The notes under the pieces: model-generated
Seen by the model: only the letters and a program-made list of their open reading frames with translations
What the model was told of the DNA's origin: nothing
The model's database searches: none
Made by a program: the position numbers and the translations under genes
Assembly: GCF_001431295.2 (NCBI RefSeq)
Contig: NZ_LKAJ02000001.1
Location: 1,860,001-1,924,000 of the forward strand
DNA: 64,000 bases
Direction of reading: 5' to 3'
Origin: Candidatus Berkiella aquae
GTDB lineage: Bacteria > Pseudomonadota > Gammaproteobacteria > Berkiellales > Berkiellaceae
In this document: piece by piece, positions 34,936 through 43,250 of the stretch
How the letters are laid out: each line of letters starts with the position of its first letter
How positions within the stretch are numbered: position 1 is the stretch's first letter

Positions 34936-36114
34936 ATGCCTTTGACCGATATAGTAATTAGAAAAACAAAGCCAACTGACAAGCAGATGAAACTGTTTGA
35001 TAGTAAAGGACTTTATTTGCTATTGAAACCTAATGGGGCACGCTATTGGCGTATGAAATATCGCTTTGCCAATAAAGAGAAAGCGATGGCTCTGGGGGTA
35101 TATCCGGAAGTGTCTTTGGCAGAAGCTCGTGAACTTAGAGACGATGCTAGGAAAAAATTAAAACAAAATTTAGATCCCGTTAATGAAAGAAAGCAAGCTA
35201 AGATAACTGCTTATATTGAAGCGACCAACCAGTTTGAAACCGTGGCGATGGAATGGTTAGAGCGCCAGAAGAACCGTTGGACACCCAAGCATACCACCAA
35301 GATCTTGAATGCTTTTAAAAGATATATTTTCCCCGATTTGGGGCATCGCTCTATCGTTGAAATTAATGCGCCCGAGCTGTTACGTACCATGCGTAAAATT
35401 GAAGCTAAAGGCCTTCATGAAACTTGTATTAAAGTTTTACAAAGTTGTGGTGCGGTTTTTCGTTATGGTATTGTCACTGGCCGTTGTGACCGCAACCCTG
35501 CAGCTGATTTACGGGGTGCATTAACCCACCCTGTTTCTACACCGCAAGCAGCATTATCTGCTCAAGAATTACCAGAGTTTTTAAGAACATTGAAGTTATA
35601 CCAAGGGCATAGACTAACCAAGGTGGCAATTAACTTAATTGTCCTCACCTTTGTGCGCACCACTGAATTAAGAGCAGCGGAATGGAAAGAGTTCGATCTA
35701 GATGCTAAAGAACCAATCTGGCGTATTCCAGCAGCTCGCATGAAAATGCGCAGCGACCATTTGGTGCCCCTTGCCCCTCAAGCTGTTGAATTATTACGCC
35801 ACGTTCATCAAATAAGCGGTAGAAGTCGCTTGGTCTTTCCAAGCCAAGCCTCTCCTTCTAAACCCATAAGTCAAAACACCATGATTTATGCGTTATATCG
35901 CATGGGTTATCACACCCGAGCCACCATGCATGGGTTTAGAGCAACCGCTTCCACCATTTTAAATGAACAAGGCTGGCGCGCTGACGTGATTGAACGTCAA
36001 CTTGCGCATACTGAACGAAACAAGGTTAGAGCAGTTTATAACCGTGCTGAATACCTGAGCGAACGTCGTGAAATGATGCTGGCTTGGGCGGATTATTTGG
36101 ATGGGTTAACTTAG
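34936..36114 (+). CDS. int: Tyrosine-type island integrase (P4/DUF4102 family)
   Basis: 392 residues. The N-terminal DUF4102 region (MPLTDIVIRKTKPTDKQMKL, YLLLKPNGARYWRMKY, LGVYPEVSLAEAREL) binds arm sites; a core-binding domain and catalytic domain follow, with TFVRTTELRAAEW (first Arg), HGFRATASTILNE (His-x-x-Arg) and the terminal Tyr in KVRAVYNRAEY. These are the catalytic residues of tyrosine recombinases. It lies 178 bp from tRNA-Arg, in the direction usual for tRNA-targeting islands. Confidence 0.96.
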   Translation: MPLTDIVIRKTKPTDKQMKLFDSKGLYLLLKPNGARYWRMKYRFANKEKAMALGVYPEVSLAEARELRDDARKKLKQNLDPVNERKQAKITAYIEATNQFETVAMEWLERQKNRWTPKHTTKILNAFKRYIFPDLGHRSIVEINAPELLRTMRKIEAKGLHETCIKVLQSCGAVFRYGIVTGRCDRNPAADLRGALTHPVSTPQAALSAQELPEFLRTLKLYQGHRLTKVAINLIVLTFVRTTELRAAEWKEFDLDAKEPIWRIPAARMKMRSDHLVPLAPQAVELLRHVHQISGRSRLVFPSQASPSKPISQNTMIYALYRMGYHTRATMHGFRATASTILNEQGWRADVIERQLAHTERNKVRAVYNRAEYLSERREMMLAWADYLDGLT

Positions 36115-36132
36115 TCACACGGGTACAAATTC

Positions 36133-36726
36133 ATGGAATTAGAAGGTTTAATCTCATTATATGAATATAAAGATAATGATGAAGCGGTGCTTAGAATTTA
36201 TATAGCAGCGCTCATGAATAAAATTGAACTTTATATTCAATCAACTTATTTTGATCAATTTGTAAAATTAGAAAAACAACATGTTCAATTAATTCGTTCT
36301 ATGCATCCAAAAAAAGCAGAAGTCTCGTTTAAGCTACCTTTGGATGAAGATCAAACACGAAATATCTTTTTCCCAGACACTAATACCCAATTAGCAAATT
36401 TTACTGACCTTTGGGCCTATAAAATTCAGACCGAAAAAATTCTAAATCAAGTTAATTCACCACAACTAAAATTAAACGAAACAGAAAGAAATTATATGCT
36501 CAAATTAATTTTGGGAATGGCTGTTACATCATTTGGTTTTAATCCTCACGATAATAAAAATCTTGCAACGGGTAACAAGCCAGGTAGTATCAAAGCTGAG
36601 CTTTCAAGTATTGGACTTGCTATCGATGAAGATACCATACGTAAATACTTGAAAGAGGCTAAAGGGCGATATCCTTATGTCAGGCCTCGAGAGATAAAAA
36701 ATCTTAATGAATCAATTAAGACTTGA
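36133..36726 (+). CDS. Hypothetical island protein, 197 residues
   Basis: Begins 18 bp after the integrase and may be co-transcribed. Helical, charged, no membrane segment or signal peptide. The C-terminal half (NYMLKLILGMAVTSFGFNPH, then SIKAELSSIGLAIDEDTIRK and YLKEAKGR) resembles small DNA-associated helical domains found beside island integrases. No firm family. Could be an accessory factor for integration or excision. Confidence 0.75.
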   Translation: MELEGLISLYEYKDNDEAVLRIYIAALMNKIELYIQSTYFDQFVKLEKQHVQLIRSMHPKKAEVSFKLPLDEDQTRNIFFPDTNTQLANFTDLWAYKIQTEKILNQVNSPQLKLNETERNYMLKLILGMAVTSFGFNPHDNKNLATGNKPGSIKAELSSIGLAIDEDTIRKYLKEAKGRYPYVRPREIKNLNESIKT

Positions 36727-36861
36727 TAGGATTGTAAAACAACTTGTTGTATATGACTTTATACCAACTTCCACTTGTATTCTAATTTTTGCAGCGCAAT
36801 TGAGACTTGAGTAAGAAAGAAGACCAATTTAGGAATTCCAGTTACTAGAGCGATTTTGCGC

Positions 36862-36878
36862 TTCTGCGGCCCGCAGAA
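36862..36878. repeat. Hairpin between island genes
   Basis: TTCTGCG-GCC-CGCAGAA is a perfect 7-bp stem in an otherwise empty 181-bp interval (36727-36907). It lacks a following T run, so termination is uncertain; the flanking G-rich tract is unlike its surroundings. Confidence 0.35.
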
Positions 36879-36907
36879 ATGATGTGGAGGGGGGACCCGG
36901 TTAAAAA

Positions 36908-37198
36908 TCATTTTAATGTTAGCTTTCCCGATTTTTTCCCCTGAGATAAACAATATGCCCATTCACGCCAAGCTGTGATTATTTCAGCTAATTTTAGTTC
37001 TTCGTCTTTATTAAGTTCTCTACCAATTCTTGTTCTTACCCATTCGTCAATTCTATCTCCTCCTAATGAAGAATGATGCTCAAAAAAACCTTCTAATACC
37101 ATACTTCTTGTATGGCCACTTAATTCAGAAAATAAACTCCAAGCTGTATTACCTTGAATATATTTAGAGATATTTTCAATCATTTCTTCTTTATTCAT
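36908..37198 (-). CDS. Hypothetical island protein, 96 residues
   Basis: Charged helical protein starting MNKEEMIENISKYIQGNTAW, with ELSGHTRSMVLEGFFEHHSS in the middle and RIGRELNKDEELKLAEIITA near the end. It lies 35 bp after the AlbA_2 gene on the same strand and may be its partner. No family recognised. Confidence 0.65.
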   Translation of the reverse strand: MNKEEMIENISKYIQGNTAWSLFSELSGHTRSMVLEGFFEHHSSLGGDRIDEWVRTRIGRELNKDEELKLAEIITAWREWAYCLSQGKKSGKLTLK

Positions 37199-37233
37199 TA
37201 TTCTTTCTCCATAATAAACAACTTAAATTTAAT

Positions 37234-38280
37234 TTACAGCAAATTGTTATTTTTAATCACATCAAACTTAGATTTATCTTCATCAAAAAAATGATGTGTA
37301 TACTTAGTTTTTGTTAAATTATAATCTTGGTCGAATTCTACTCGAGCGACATCGGCACTATCAAAAATTGCAAAGGAACCATATCTCAACTTGGTAGGTA
37401 AATCTAATTCATGATGTTGTAACAAATTATTGGCCAGATGTGCCAAACTATTATTTATGTAATAATAGCTATTTACTTTTGATCCCTCTCTTCTGTATGG
37501 CTCAGGCATTACAGTTAAATATCTACCTCCATCACAACTTATAACAAATAAATTTTTTAGCACAGTTAAATGGTACATTAAAAAATATCTGGTTTTATAA
37601 GCCTTGGAATCAGGGTTCTTTGTGGCCCAAGACTCATCAAACTGTTCATGATCACCATCAAAATTTGAAATCGCAAAAGTAAATTCAGGAAATTGGGTGT
37701 AATAAATACACTCGGCACCGCTATGAAGGTGTCCTTTGCTCCATTTTTCTGGATTTTGTAAATATTCATGCATTCTTTCATTCACAGTTTTATCTAAGCC
37801 AAATCTTTCTTTATACATTCTTTCAATTTCAGAATCGGTAGCCGTTTCTAAAGATGAAACATTTCTATCTGCATTTCTTGTATATACTGTTCCGGCATTT
37901 ATAATGGCATGCCCCTCTTTCTTCTGCTTAATAAGGAAATAAGGTTTATCAGATACATCAGCAATAACAAGAATATCCACTTCATGGTTATCTTTTTTCT
38001 CTGTATACAAATCAATGTTCGGATTGTGATTAAAATTTGAATTTTTGATTAAATCAGATATTTGAGAAAGCTTCTTGCGATTTGCATCATTTTCAATTCC
38101 AACCACATTTTTATAATCATCAATACCAAAGACTATATATTTATTTTTTTTGGAATGTGAGTTCGCAAGGCAAAGTATATCGTGAATTAGTTTTGCAGTA
38201 TTTTGATGATATTGCCGTTTAAAATCAAGATATTCCGATTCGCTTTCGGTTAATAATTCTTCCAAAGTTAATCTGTTCAT
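37234..38280 (-). CDS. AlbA_2 (Schlafen-type) domain protein
   Basis: 348 residues from MNRLTLEELLTESESEYLDF; two upstream in-frame Met (to 38304) are alternatives. The N-terminal about 150 residues match the AlbA_2/Schlafen pattern: E-x-x-x-x-DFK, HDILCLANSHSKKNKYIVFG, then IDDYKNVVGIENDANRKKLS. Such domains bind nucleic acids and occur in defence proteins and regulators. The C-terminal half is aromatic-rich and unrecognised. Its place in a tRNA island with other defence-like genes suggests, but does not show, an anti-phage role. Confidence 0.75.
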   Translation of the reverse strand: MNRLTLEELLTESESEYLDFKRQYHQNTAKLIHDILCLANSHSKKNKYIVFGIDDYKNVVGIENDANRKKLSQISDLIKNSNFNHNPNIDLYTEKKDNHEVDILVIADVSDKPYFLIKQKKEGHAIINAGTVYTRNADRNVSSLETATDSEIERMYKERFGLDKTVNERMHEYLQNPEKWSKGHLHSGAECIYYTQFPEFTFAISNFDGDHEQFDESWATKNPDSKAYKTRYFLMYHLTVLKNLFVISCDGGRYLTVMPEPYRREGSKVNSYYYINNSLAHLANNLLQHHELDLPTKLRYGSFAIFDSADVARVEFDQDYNLTKTKYTHHFFDEDKSKFDVIKNNNLL

Positions 38281-38438
38281 AAACACTTTCATAACTAAGA
38301 ACATGTAAATTTAGATTATAAATGAAAATGTAGTTTTACTTAAAGGTTGGAATTTTTGCACTGATCAAATTAACAACAATTATATTTTAATCAATAGTCT
38401 ATGTTAAATTAACCATATGATACTAAGGAATATCATTA

Positions 38439-38651
38439 ATGATAAATAAACAATTTGGATTGTATCAAATAAGATTTTCTCCACCGCCTTCCATCCCCGG
38501 GCCAATACGTTCTTTTGATACAGTAGAAGAAGCTAAAGAATATATAAATACTCCTAAGGATCCCTTAATAGGAGATGCTTGGATTATCGTAGAAAGCACG
38601 AATGGTGGAAATCATAAATTTATCGAGTGCATACCAATAAAAACTCGATAG
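38439..38651 (+). CDS. Hypothetical 70-residue protein
   Basis: Small soluble protein, MINKQFGLYQIRFSPPPSIP at the start, then a DTVEEAKEYINTP helix and beta segment. No family recognised. It is divergent from the AlbA_2 gene and convergent with the metallophosphoesterase gene, ending 3 bp before it. Stand-alone function cannot be guessed. Confidence 0.55.
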   Translation: MINKQFGLYQIRFSPPPSIPGPIRSFDTVEEAKEYINTPKDPLIGDAWIIVESTNGGNHKFIECIPIKTR

Positions 38652-38654
38652 AGA

Positions 38655-39482
38655 TTATTTAGGCATAAAGACTAGTGTTTCACTATCAATAGTTCCTTGC
38701 ACATAAGGCTGATTATACTCAGCCTTTCCTACTCTCACCGTCAAATTATCTAAAGCTTGATAGGTACAACCATCATGCGTATGACCACAAAGCGTCAAAA
38801 TATCGATAGCTGGATTCTCTATCGCAAAACGAGTTAAAACTTCACCTGTAACTTTTGAGCTGAAGAACGGCAAATAATCATCAGAACTTACTTTACCTTC
38901 ATGCCTTGCTGCTTCTTTAAATGGAGGAACATGGGTGATGACTATAATCTTTCTAGGATTTTGTTTTGCAGCCACACATAATTTCTCATATAAACCATGG
39001 GCATCTTCATCAGCTAATTGCTGCATTTTCTCAAGCAACTGGAATCTGCCCAGAATCTTTTGCTGAAATAACTCAGTAATCATTCGGCTATCATTTATGA
39101 CTGCATAACTATTGACATAATCACCATATCGTCCATCAGCCCAACCATCTACTCCCACTAATAACACCTCATTATCCAAAGTAATGGGATCACACGCATT
39201 CAGCCAAAACAGTAATGGATGATTATTAGTTAATAAACCCACTAATTCACGAACTTCAACAATTTGGCCACGATAATAGTCATGGTTCCCTAGTACAAAA
39301 TAAATGGGTTTTTTAAAAGAATCTCCCATTTCATGCAGAATAAGAGAAAGCACGTTTGCTTCCGCGATATCACCACTAATTGCAATAGCATCAATATCGT
39401 TTGGCAATGTTTGATAAAATTGCAATCGCCTCTTGGGATCTAAAAAATTAAGGTGAGGATCGGTTAACCAAGCTAATTTCAT
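38655..39482 (-). CDS. Calcineurin-like metallophosphoesterase
   Basis: 275 residues with all metal-site motifs of the superfamily in order: TDPHLN (D-x-H, about 7-12), SGDIAE (GD, about 36-41), LGNHDYYRG (GNHD, about 64-72), ITHVPPF (about 181-187) and GHTHDG (about 234-239). Third gene of an operon after an HTH protein and a nucleotidyltransferase, 13 bp after the latter. Substrate unknown; in this context it might reverse a nucleotide modification made by its neighbour, which is inference. Confidence 0.9.
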   Translation of the reverse strand: MKLAWLTDPHLNFLDPKRRLQFYQTLPNDIDAIAISGDIAEANVLSLILHEMGDSFKKPIYFVLGNHDYYRGQIVEVRELVGLLTNNHPLLFWLNACDPITLDNEVLLVGVDGWADGRYGDYVNSYAVINDSRMITELFQQKILGRFQLLEKMQQLADEDAHGLYEKLCVAAKQNPRKIIVITHVPPFKEAARHEGKVSSDDYLPFFSSKVTGEVLTRFAIENPAIDILTLCGHTHDGCTYQALDNLTVRVGKAEYNQPYVQGTIDSETLVFMPK

Positions 39483-39495
39483 AAACAGCTACTTT

Positions 39496-40203
39496 TTATA
39501 CTAACTTAATAAGTTGCAGTATTTTACGTTTCAATAAAGCAGTTTGCATATCAGCTAAACTACCATGTACAACTAAATGGCCAGGCAATGAATCAAGAAA
39601 ACCACTTCTAGATGATATTTTAGAAAATTCTTCTCGTAAATAATCTTTAAGTTCAGGATCTGCTTGCTCAATTTCAGCTACTATTTCATCCCTACCATCA
39701 AGCACTGTAATAATATCTTCAAAGTCATGACTACCCATAAAATCCATATTGCCACGTGTTTTAAACGCTTCCAATTTGGTAGCTATAAAATATGGAGCTG
39801 TTACCAAATTAATTTCGAGTTCGTCTGTAAGTTGACATTTAACTGCATGTTCAACGGCTGATTTATACCATCGATTGCCAAATGTTAAAATTTTTTCGTC
39901 AGTAGGCATTATATCTACAATCACCTCATCATAGCGCCAGCGGCATGTAAAATCATCTTGGTGCGATTGTTTAAAGCCTTGTCTTTTCAGTTTTTTTTGT
40001 AATTCACGATATTTAGCATCAGAAATCACATCAACGATACAGTCTACATCAATTGTAGGCCTTACATCCGGATAAGCTTCAACAGTCAAAAAAAGAGCAG
40101 TAGTTATGCCCCCTAGAAATACCACATCATTGCATATTGAGCCTAGTTTTATTGCAACGAATTCAAGCATCTTTAGATTTGCTAATTTATTCGTTTTCAT
40201 CAT
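39496..40203 (-). CDS. AbiEii/MNT-type nucleotidyltransferase
   Basis: 235 residues. VVFLGGITTALFLT and the downstream RPTIDVDCIVDV give the GG and D-x-D of the polymerase-beta-like nucleotidyltransferase fold; VIVDIMPTDEKI provides a third acidic residue, and APYFIATKLEAFKTRG followed by HDFEDIITVLDGR is the AbiEii/COG2253-type C-terminal signature. Related toxins transfer nucleotides to tRNA or proteins. It overlaps the upstream HTH gene by 17 bp. Confidence 0.85.
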   Translation of the reverse strand: MMKTNKLANLKMLEFVAIKLGSICNDVVFLGGITTALFLTVEAYPDVRPTIDVDCIVDVISDAKYRELQKKLKRQGFKQSHQDDFTCRWRYDEVIVDIMPTDEKILTFGNRWYKSAVEHAVKCQLTDELEINLVTAPYFIATKLEAFKTRGNMDFMGSHDFEDIITVLDGRDEIVAEIEQADPELKDYLREEFSKISSRSGFLDSLPGHLVVHGSLADMQTALLKRKILQLIKLV

Positions 40204-40912
40204 TTAATACATCTTCTAACATCTCAATAGACATATTGCGTTCACGGGCTCTTCCTACCCGAATTGTATCAACTAAAACAAGCAATTTATAAAAATTATC
40301 ATCTGGGTAAGCTTGCAAAGACTTTGTAACAGAAGGATGTATAGGTTCTAGAGCAACTCCTTTTACTTCCCCTTCTGCCGAAGGCCATACAGGTATTGGG
40401 TCATCTCCCATCACAAATTTTTCACTTAGAAAAGGGGCGCCAATTGCAGTAGGCACTCCTCGCGTGTACTCTCCTAGTTCAGCAGGAAATACATACTTTA
40501 ACCCATAAATCAAAAACTCTTTAGCAGCTGATTTTATTGGAGCAATCTGATTTTTTGTAAACAGATTATCATAATTGGTATTGGTAAAATTAGGTAAATT
40601 AATATTTTTTATTATTATATTTTTTAATTTAACTTTGTCTGTGAATGAATCATTTATATAATTTTTGCTGCACATTTCATTCAAAATAGAATCGAATTTA
40701 ACGTATTGTTCTATGTCTATATTCTTTACTTTAAAAGAATCTGCCAGCCAATTATTGTCCTTCCTAATTAAGCGCGCGGCAATAAGTCTTTTTATGCTTT
40801 GGTTAACTTCAGCCAAACTAATAAAAATCAAACTTGATAATTCACGTTGCGTCCAAACAACCTTAGGATTGGCTAGCAATTTAAGTAGAATTAAGCAGTC
40901 TTGGGGTTTCAT
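40187..40912 (-). CDS. Winged-helix regulator paired with the nucleotidyltransferase
   Basis: 241 residues. Residues about 4-52 form a winged-helix domain (WTQRELSSLIFISLAEVNQS, then IKRLIAARLIRKD). The rest is an uncharacterised domain including PIKSAAKEFLIYGLKYVFPA and VPTAIGAPFLS. First gene of the three-gene operon; two long palindromes lie upstream. By analogy with AbiEi it may be the antitoxin and autorepressor. The analogy is functional; AbiEi sequence motifs were not seen. Confidence 0.75.
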   Translation of the reverse strand: MKPQDCLILLKLLANPKVVWTQRELSSLIFISLAEVNQSIKRLIAARLIRKDNNWLADSFKVKNIDIEQYVKFDSILNEMCSKNYINDSFTDKVKLKNIIIKNINLPNFTNTNYDNLFTKNQIAPIKSAAKEFLIYGLKYVFPAELGEYTRGVPTAIGAPFLSEKFVMGDDPIPVWPSAEGEVKGVALEPIHPSVTKSLQAYPDDNFYKLLVLVDTIRVGRARERNMSIEMLEDVLNDENE

Positions 40913-40962
40913 CTTGGCAGCTCGTTTTTGAGTTAATTACCTTATATTAAGTATATCATGTT

Positions 40963-40988
40963 TGTTCGCTGTTCGCGAACAGTGAACA
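40963..40988. promoter_or_regulatory. Palindromic operator, proximal copy
   Basis: Half-sites TGTTCGCTGTTCG and CGAACAGTGAACA match as an inverted repeat except at one position. It lies 51-76 bp upstream of the HTH gene. A perfect longer version is found 109 bp further upstream. Confidence 0.8.
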
Positions 40989-41070
40989 CAAACCTATAAT
41001 TTAAAATAATTAATTTAAAATCAATAAGTTAAAATTTAAGATTACATACACATAAGTAATAATTAAATCT

Positions 41071-41098
41071 TTGTTCGCTGTTCGCGAACAGCGAACAA
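41071..41098. promoter_or_regulatory. Perfect 28-bp palindromic operator, distal copy
   Basis: Half-site TTGTTCGCTGTTCG is followed directly by its exact complement CGAACAGCGAACAA. Each half itself contains two GTTCGC/GTTCG submotifs. The rest of the gene-free interval 40913-41320 is AT-rich and shows nothing else. Probably bound by the HTH protein encoded at 40187. Confidence 0.82.
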
Positions 41099-41320
41099 GT
41101 TATAATTACAAAGCATATAACATGTAAACCTAGGACTTACACGGTTATCTTTAGCAATATTAGTTATGAAATCAATTAATATGGCTGTATGCATGCACTG
41201 CATAATTTGAATAACTCGCACAATACTTAACTATTAAAATTAGTTATATTTCAAATCAATACTCCGGCAACTGGCTCCTAGCAACAAATTGAAGTAAATA
41301 TTTCAGGACTCATCTTTGCT

Positions 41321-41929
41321 TCAAAGATAAGTATTTTTCACGCAACTAATTCTTTTGTTAACAAATTTTTGTAGGATTTTGGGAGAAATATCCGATGCAT
41401 ACAACACTAGAGACTTAAATTTTACTCCTCCAGTTAAAATACAATTTATTGAGCGAAACCCATAGGAATCAAGGTTCGTTAAAATTTCATTAGAATCAGA
41501 TAGAGCTGCATCATTTATTAAGACGAGTAAATCTAAGTTACTCTTAATGTCCACATCATAATCTTTTGAATATTTTTTTAATTTACACAATAATGCACTT
41601 TTCCATGAGGGACGAGGTAAATCGTAAGCTTTCATAATTAGCTTTTTTCCATCTTGAGCGGCCTTAGACATTCCTTTTTCGTAATTAAAATCTTTTTGAG
41701 ACTTTTCACAAGGATGGAAGTTGAGTATCTTAACTTGAAAATTAAATTGCTTTTCTAATATGTTGCTTTGATCTTTTACTGTGACATCAATTTTTTCCTT
41801 TTTATTATCATCATATTCCTCAAATTTCAGATTTGATAAATCTAAATAATACGCACTTAAAAAAATTTTACACAAATCTACTTCTTCATTTTTTTTATAC
41901 TGTCTTGTCATTAAACTCTTCTTTAGCAT
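41321..41929 (-). CDS. Hypothetical island protein, 202 residues, possible nuclease fold
   Basis: Lys-rich soluble protein. The segment KIDVTVKD followed about 14 residues later by FNFQVKIL resembles the D...(E/Q)xK core of PD-(D/E)XK nucleases, on weak motif grounds only. The downstream LLVLINDAALSDSNEILTNL is compatible with such a fold. No partner gene directly adjacent. It could equally be an unrelated orphan. Confidence 0.6.
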   Translation of the reverse strand: MLKKSLMTRQYKKNEEVDLCKIFLSAYYLDLSNLKFEEYDDNKKEKIDVTVKDQSNILEKQFNFQVKILNFHPCEKSQKDFNYEKGMSKAAQDGKKLIMKAYDLPRPSWKSALLCKLKKYSKDYDVDIKSNLDLLVLINDAALSDSNEILTNLDSYGFRSINCILTGGVKFKSLVLYASDISPKILQKFVNKRISCVKNTYL

Positions 41930-41990
41930 ACCTTTGTTATTAATAATTTTAAGTTAGCACTTTTATAATTTGTCTTCTATACCTTACCAA

Positions 41991-42083
41991 ACCGAACGCA
42001 ACAAAAGTTAACCGCTTTCTCTCCCCTTGATTTCTCTACCCCGCAAACCGAACGCCCCCAGTTCGGTCAGATTTTAACCGAAT
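41991..42083. promoter_or_regulatory. ACCGAAC repeat cluster upstream of alpA
   Basis: ACCGAACGC occurs at 41991 and 42047; the second copy forms an inverted repeat with GTTCGGT at 42061-42067 (7-base spacer), and a variant ACCGAAT is at 42077. Such clustered sites before alpA are candidates for AlpA or repressor binding. AGGAG lies before the alpA start. Confidence 0.5.
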
Positions 42084-42156
42084 CGAGCTGCACTCATTTT
42101 TTCTTCCTCGTAGCATGTGAAGTGTAAAGTCCATTACAACTTCAGGAGATCTAAAA

Positions 42157-42360
42157 ATGACGCATAAGTTCTTACGATTACCCGTAATCAAAAACATCAC
42201 AGGATTATCACGCAGCACCATCTATATGCGTATCGCTGAAAATCGCTTTCCTAAACCTATAAAGTTAGGCGAGCGCGCGATAGCGTGGCTTGAAAGTGAT
42301 GTGAATGCATGGATGGAACAACAAATCAGAAACAGCCAACAAGAAGTGGAGAATGTTTAA
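42157..42360 (+). CDS. alpA: AlpA-family regulator / excisionase-like protein
   Basis: 67 residues: FLRLPVIKNITGLSRSTIYM, RIAENRFPKPIKLGERAIAW and LESDVNAWM are the AlpA (CP4-57-type) pattern, a MerR-like winged helix that controls island excision. Start supported by AGGAG 9 bases upstream. Its stop overlaps the start of the next gene (TAATG). Confidence 0.93.
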   Translation: MTHKFLRLPVIKNITGLSRSTIYMRIAENRFPKPIKLGERAIAWLESDVNAWMEQQIRNSQQEVENV

Positions 42361-43250
42361 TGCAGAATCATATTGAAGCTTTCAAGAATTCGATGTTAAC
42401 AGCAGGCCTTACGCCCCCAAGCGATATCATTGATGATGGAAAGCTACATAGGTTTTCTACTAGTCATAAGAAACAAGACTCAGCGGGGTGGTATGTATTG
42501 CATGCCGCCCCCATCCCTGCAGGTTGTTTCGGTGATTGGCGCAAGAATATTCTTGAAAAGTGGTGTGCTAAAGATAAACAGGAAATGTCTCCTAGTGAAA
42601 GGGTCGAGAACTTGAGATTATTGGCACAGGCCCGCGAGCAATGTCAGAAAATCCGCGCAGTTCAGCAACAACAAGCTGCATTAAAAGCAAAACGTTTGTG
42701 GGCTAGTGCTGTTCCTGCCGCCCCCAGTCATCCTTATTTGGTTAAAAAGCGCATTCCCGCCTTTTGTGCGCGGCAGTTGGGAGCGAGTTTAGTGCTACCG
42801 ATTATGAATTTAGATAAAGATATTCAAAGCTTACAATTTATAAGGCCGGATTCAAACAAGCGCCTACTTGCTAATGGTATAAAAAAAGGCCGTTTTATTA
42901 TTGTGAACGGTCAATTAAATAGTGGCGATTTTATTATCTGTGAAGGGTTTGCAACCGGTGCTTCCTTAGCGCTCAAATACCCTAATGATTGCGTGATTGC
43001 GGCAATTGATGCAGGGAATCTCAAAATGGTCGCGACCGCTATTAGAACTCGTTACCCTTACTGTCGGATTGTGATTTGTGCTGATGATGACAGGCTGACG
43101 CCGGATAATCCTGGATTAACAAAAGCTCAAGAAGCTGCAGACGCAAGTGGTGCAATCCTTGCCTCGCCTCCTTGGCCTTACGGTGCTCCTCAAGAATTAA
43201 CAGATTACAACGATTTGATGTGCTGGTTAGCCGAGCGAGGTGCAGAATAA
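42360..43250 (+). CDS. Toprim-domain primase-like protein
   Basis: 296 residues from MQNHIEAFKNSMLTAGLTPP; this start overlaps the alpA stop and is preferred over an earlier frame extension to 42309. The C-terminal half is a Toprim domain: the Glu in FIICEGFATGASL (about 199-211) and the Asp cluster in IVICADDDR. The N-terminal half (KLHRFSTSHKKQDSAGWYVL) is like the primase region of P4-type replication proteins. It probably primes island replication with the next gene. Confidence 0.85.
   Translation: MQNHIEAFKNSMLTAGLTPPSDIIDDGKLHRFSTSHKKQDSAGWYVLHAAPIPAGCFGDWRKNILEKWCAKDKQEMSPSERVENLRLLAQAREQCQKIRAVQQQQAALKAKRLWASAVPAAPSHPYLVKKRIPAFCARQLGASLVLPIMNLDKDIQSLQFIRPDSNKRLLANGIKKGRFIIVNGQLNSGDFIICEGFATGASLALKYPNDCVIAAIDAGNLKMVATAIRTRYPYCRIVICADDDRLTPDNPGLTKAQEAADASGAILASPPWPYGAPQELTDYNDLMCWLAERGAE

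Noticed and set aside
36759-36962. 67-codon frame between island genes
   Set aside because: No start signal, overlaps the neighbouring gene, and composition is not protein-like.
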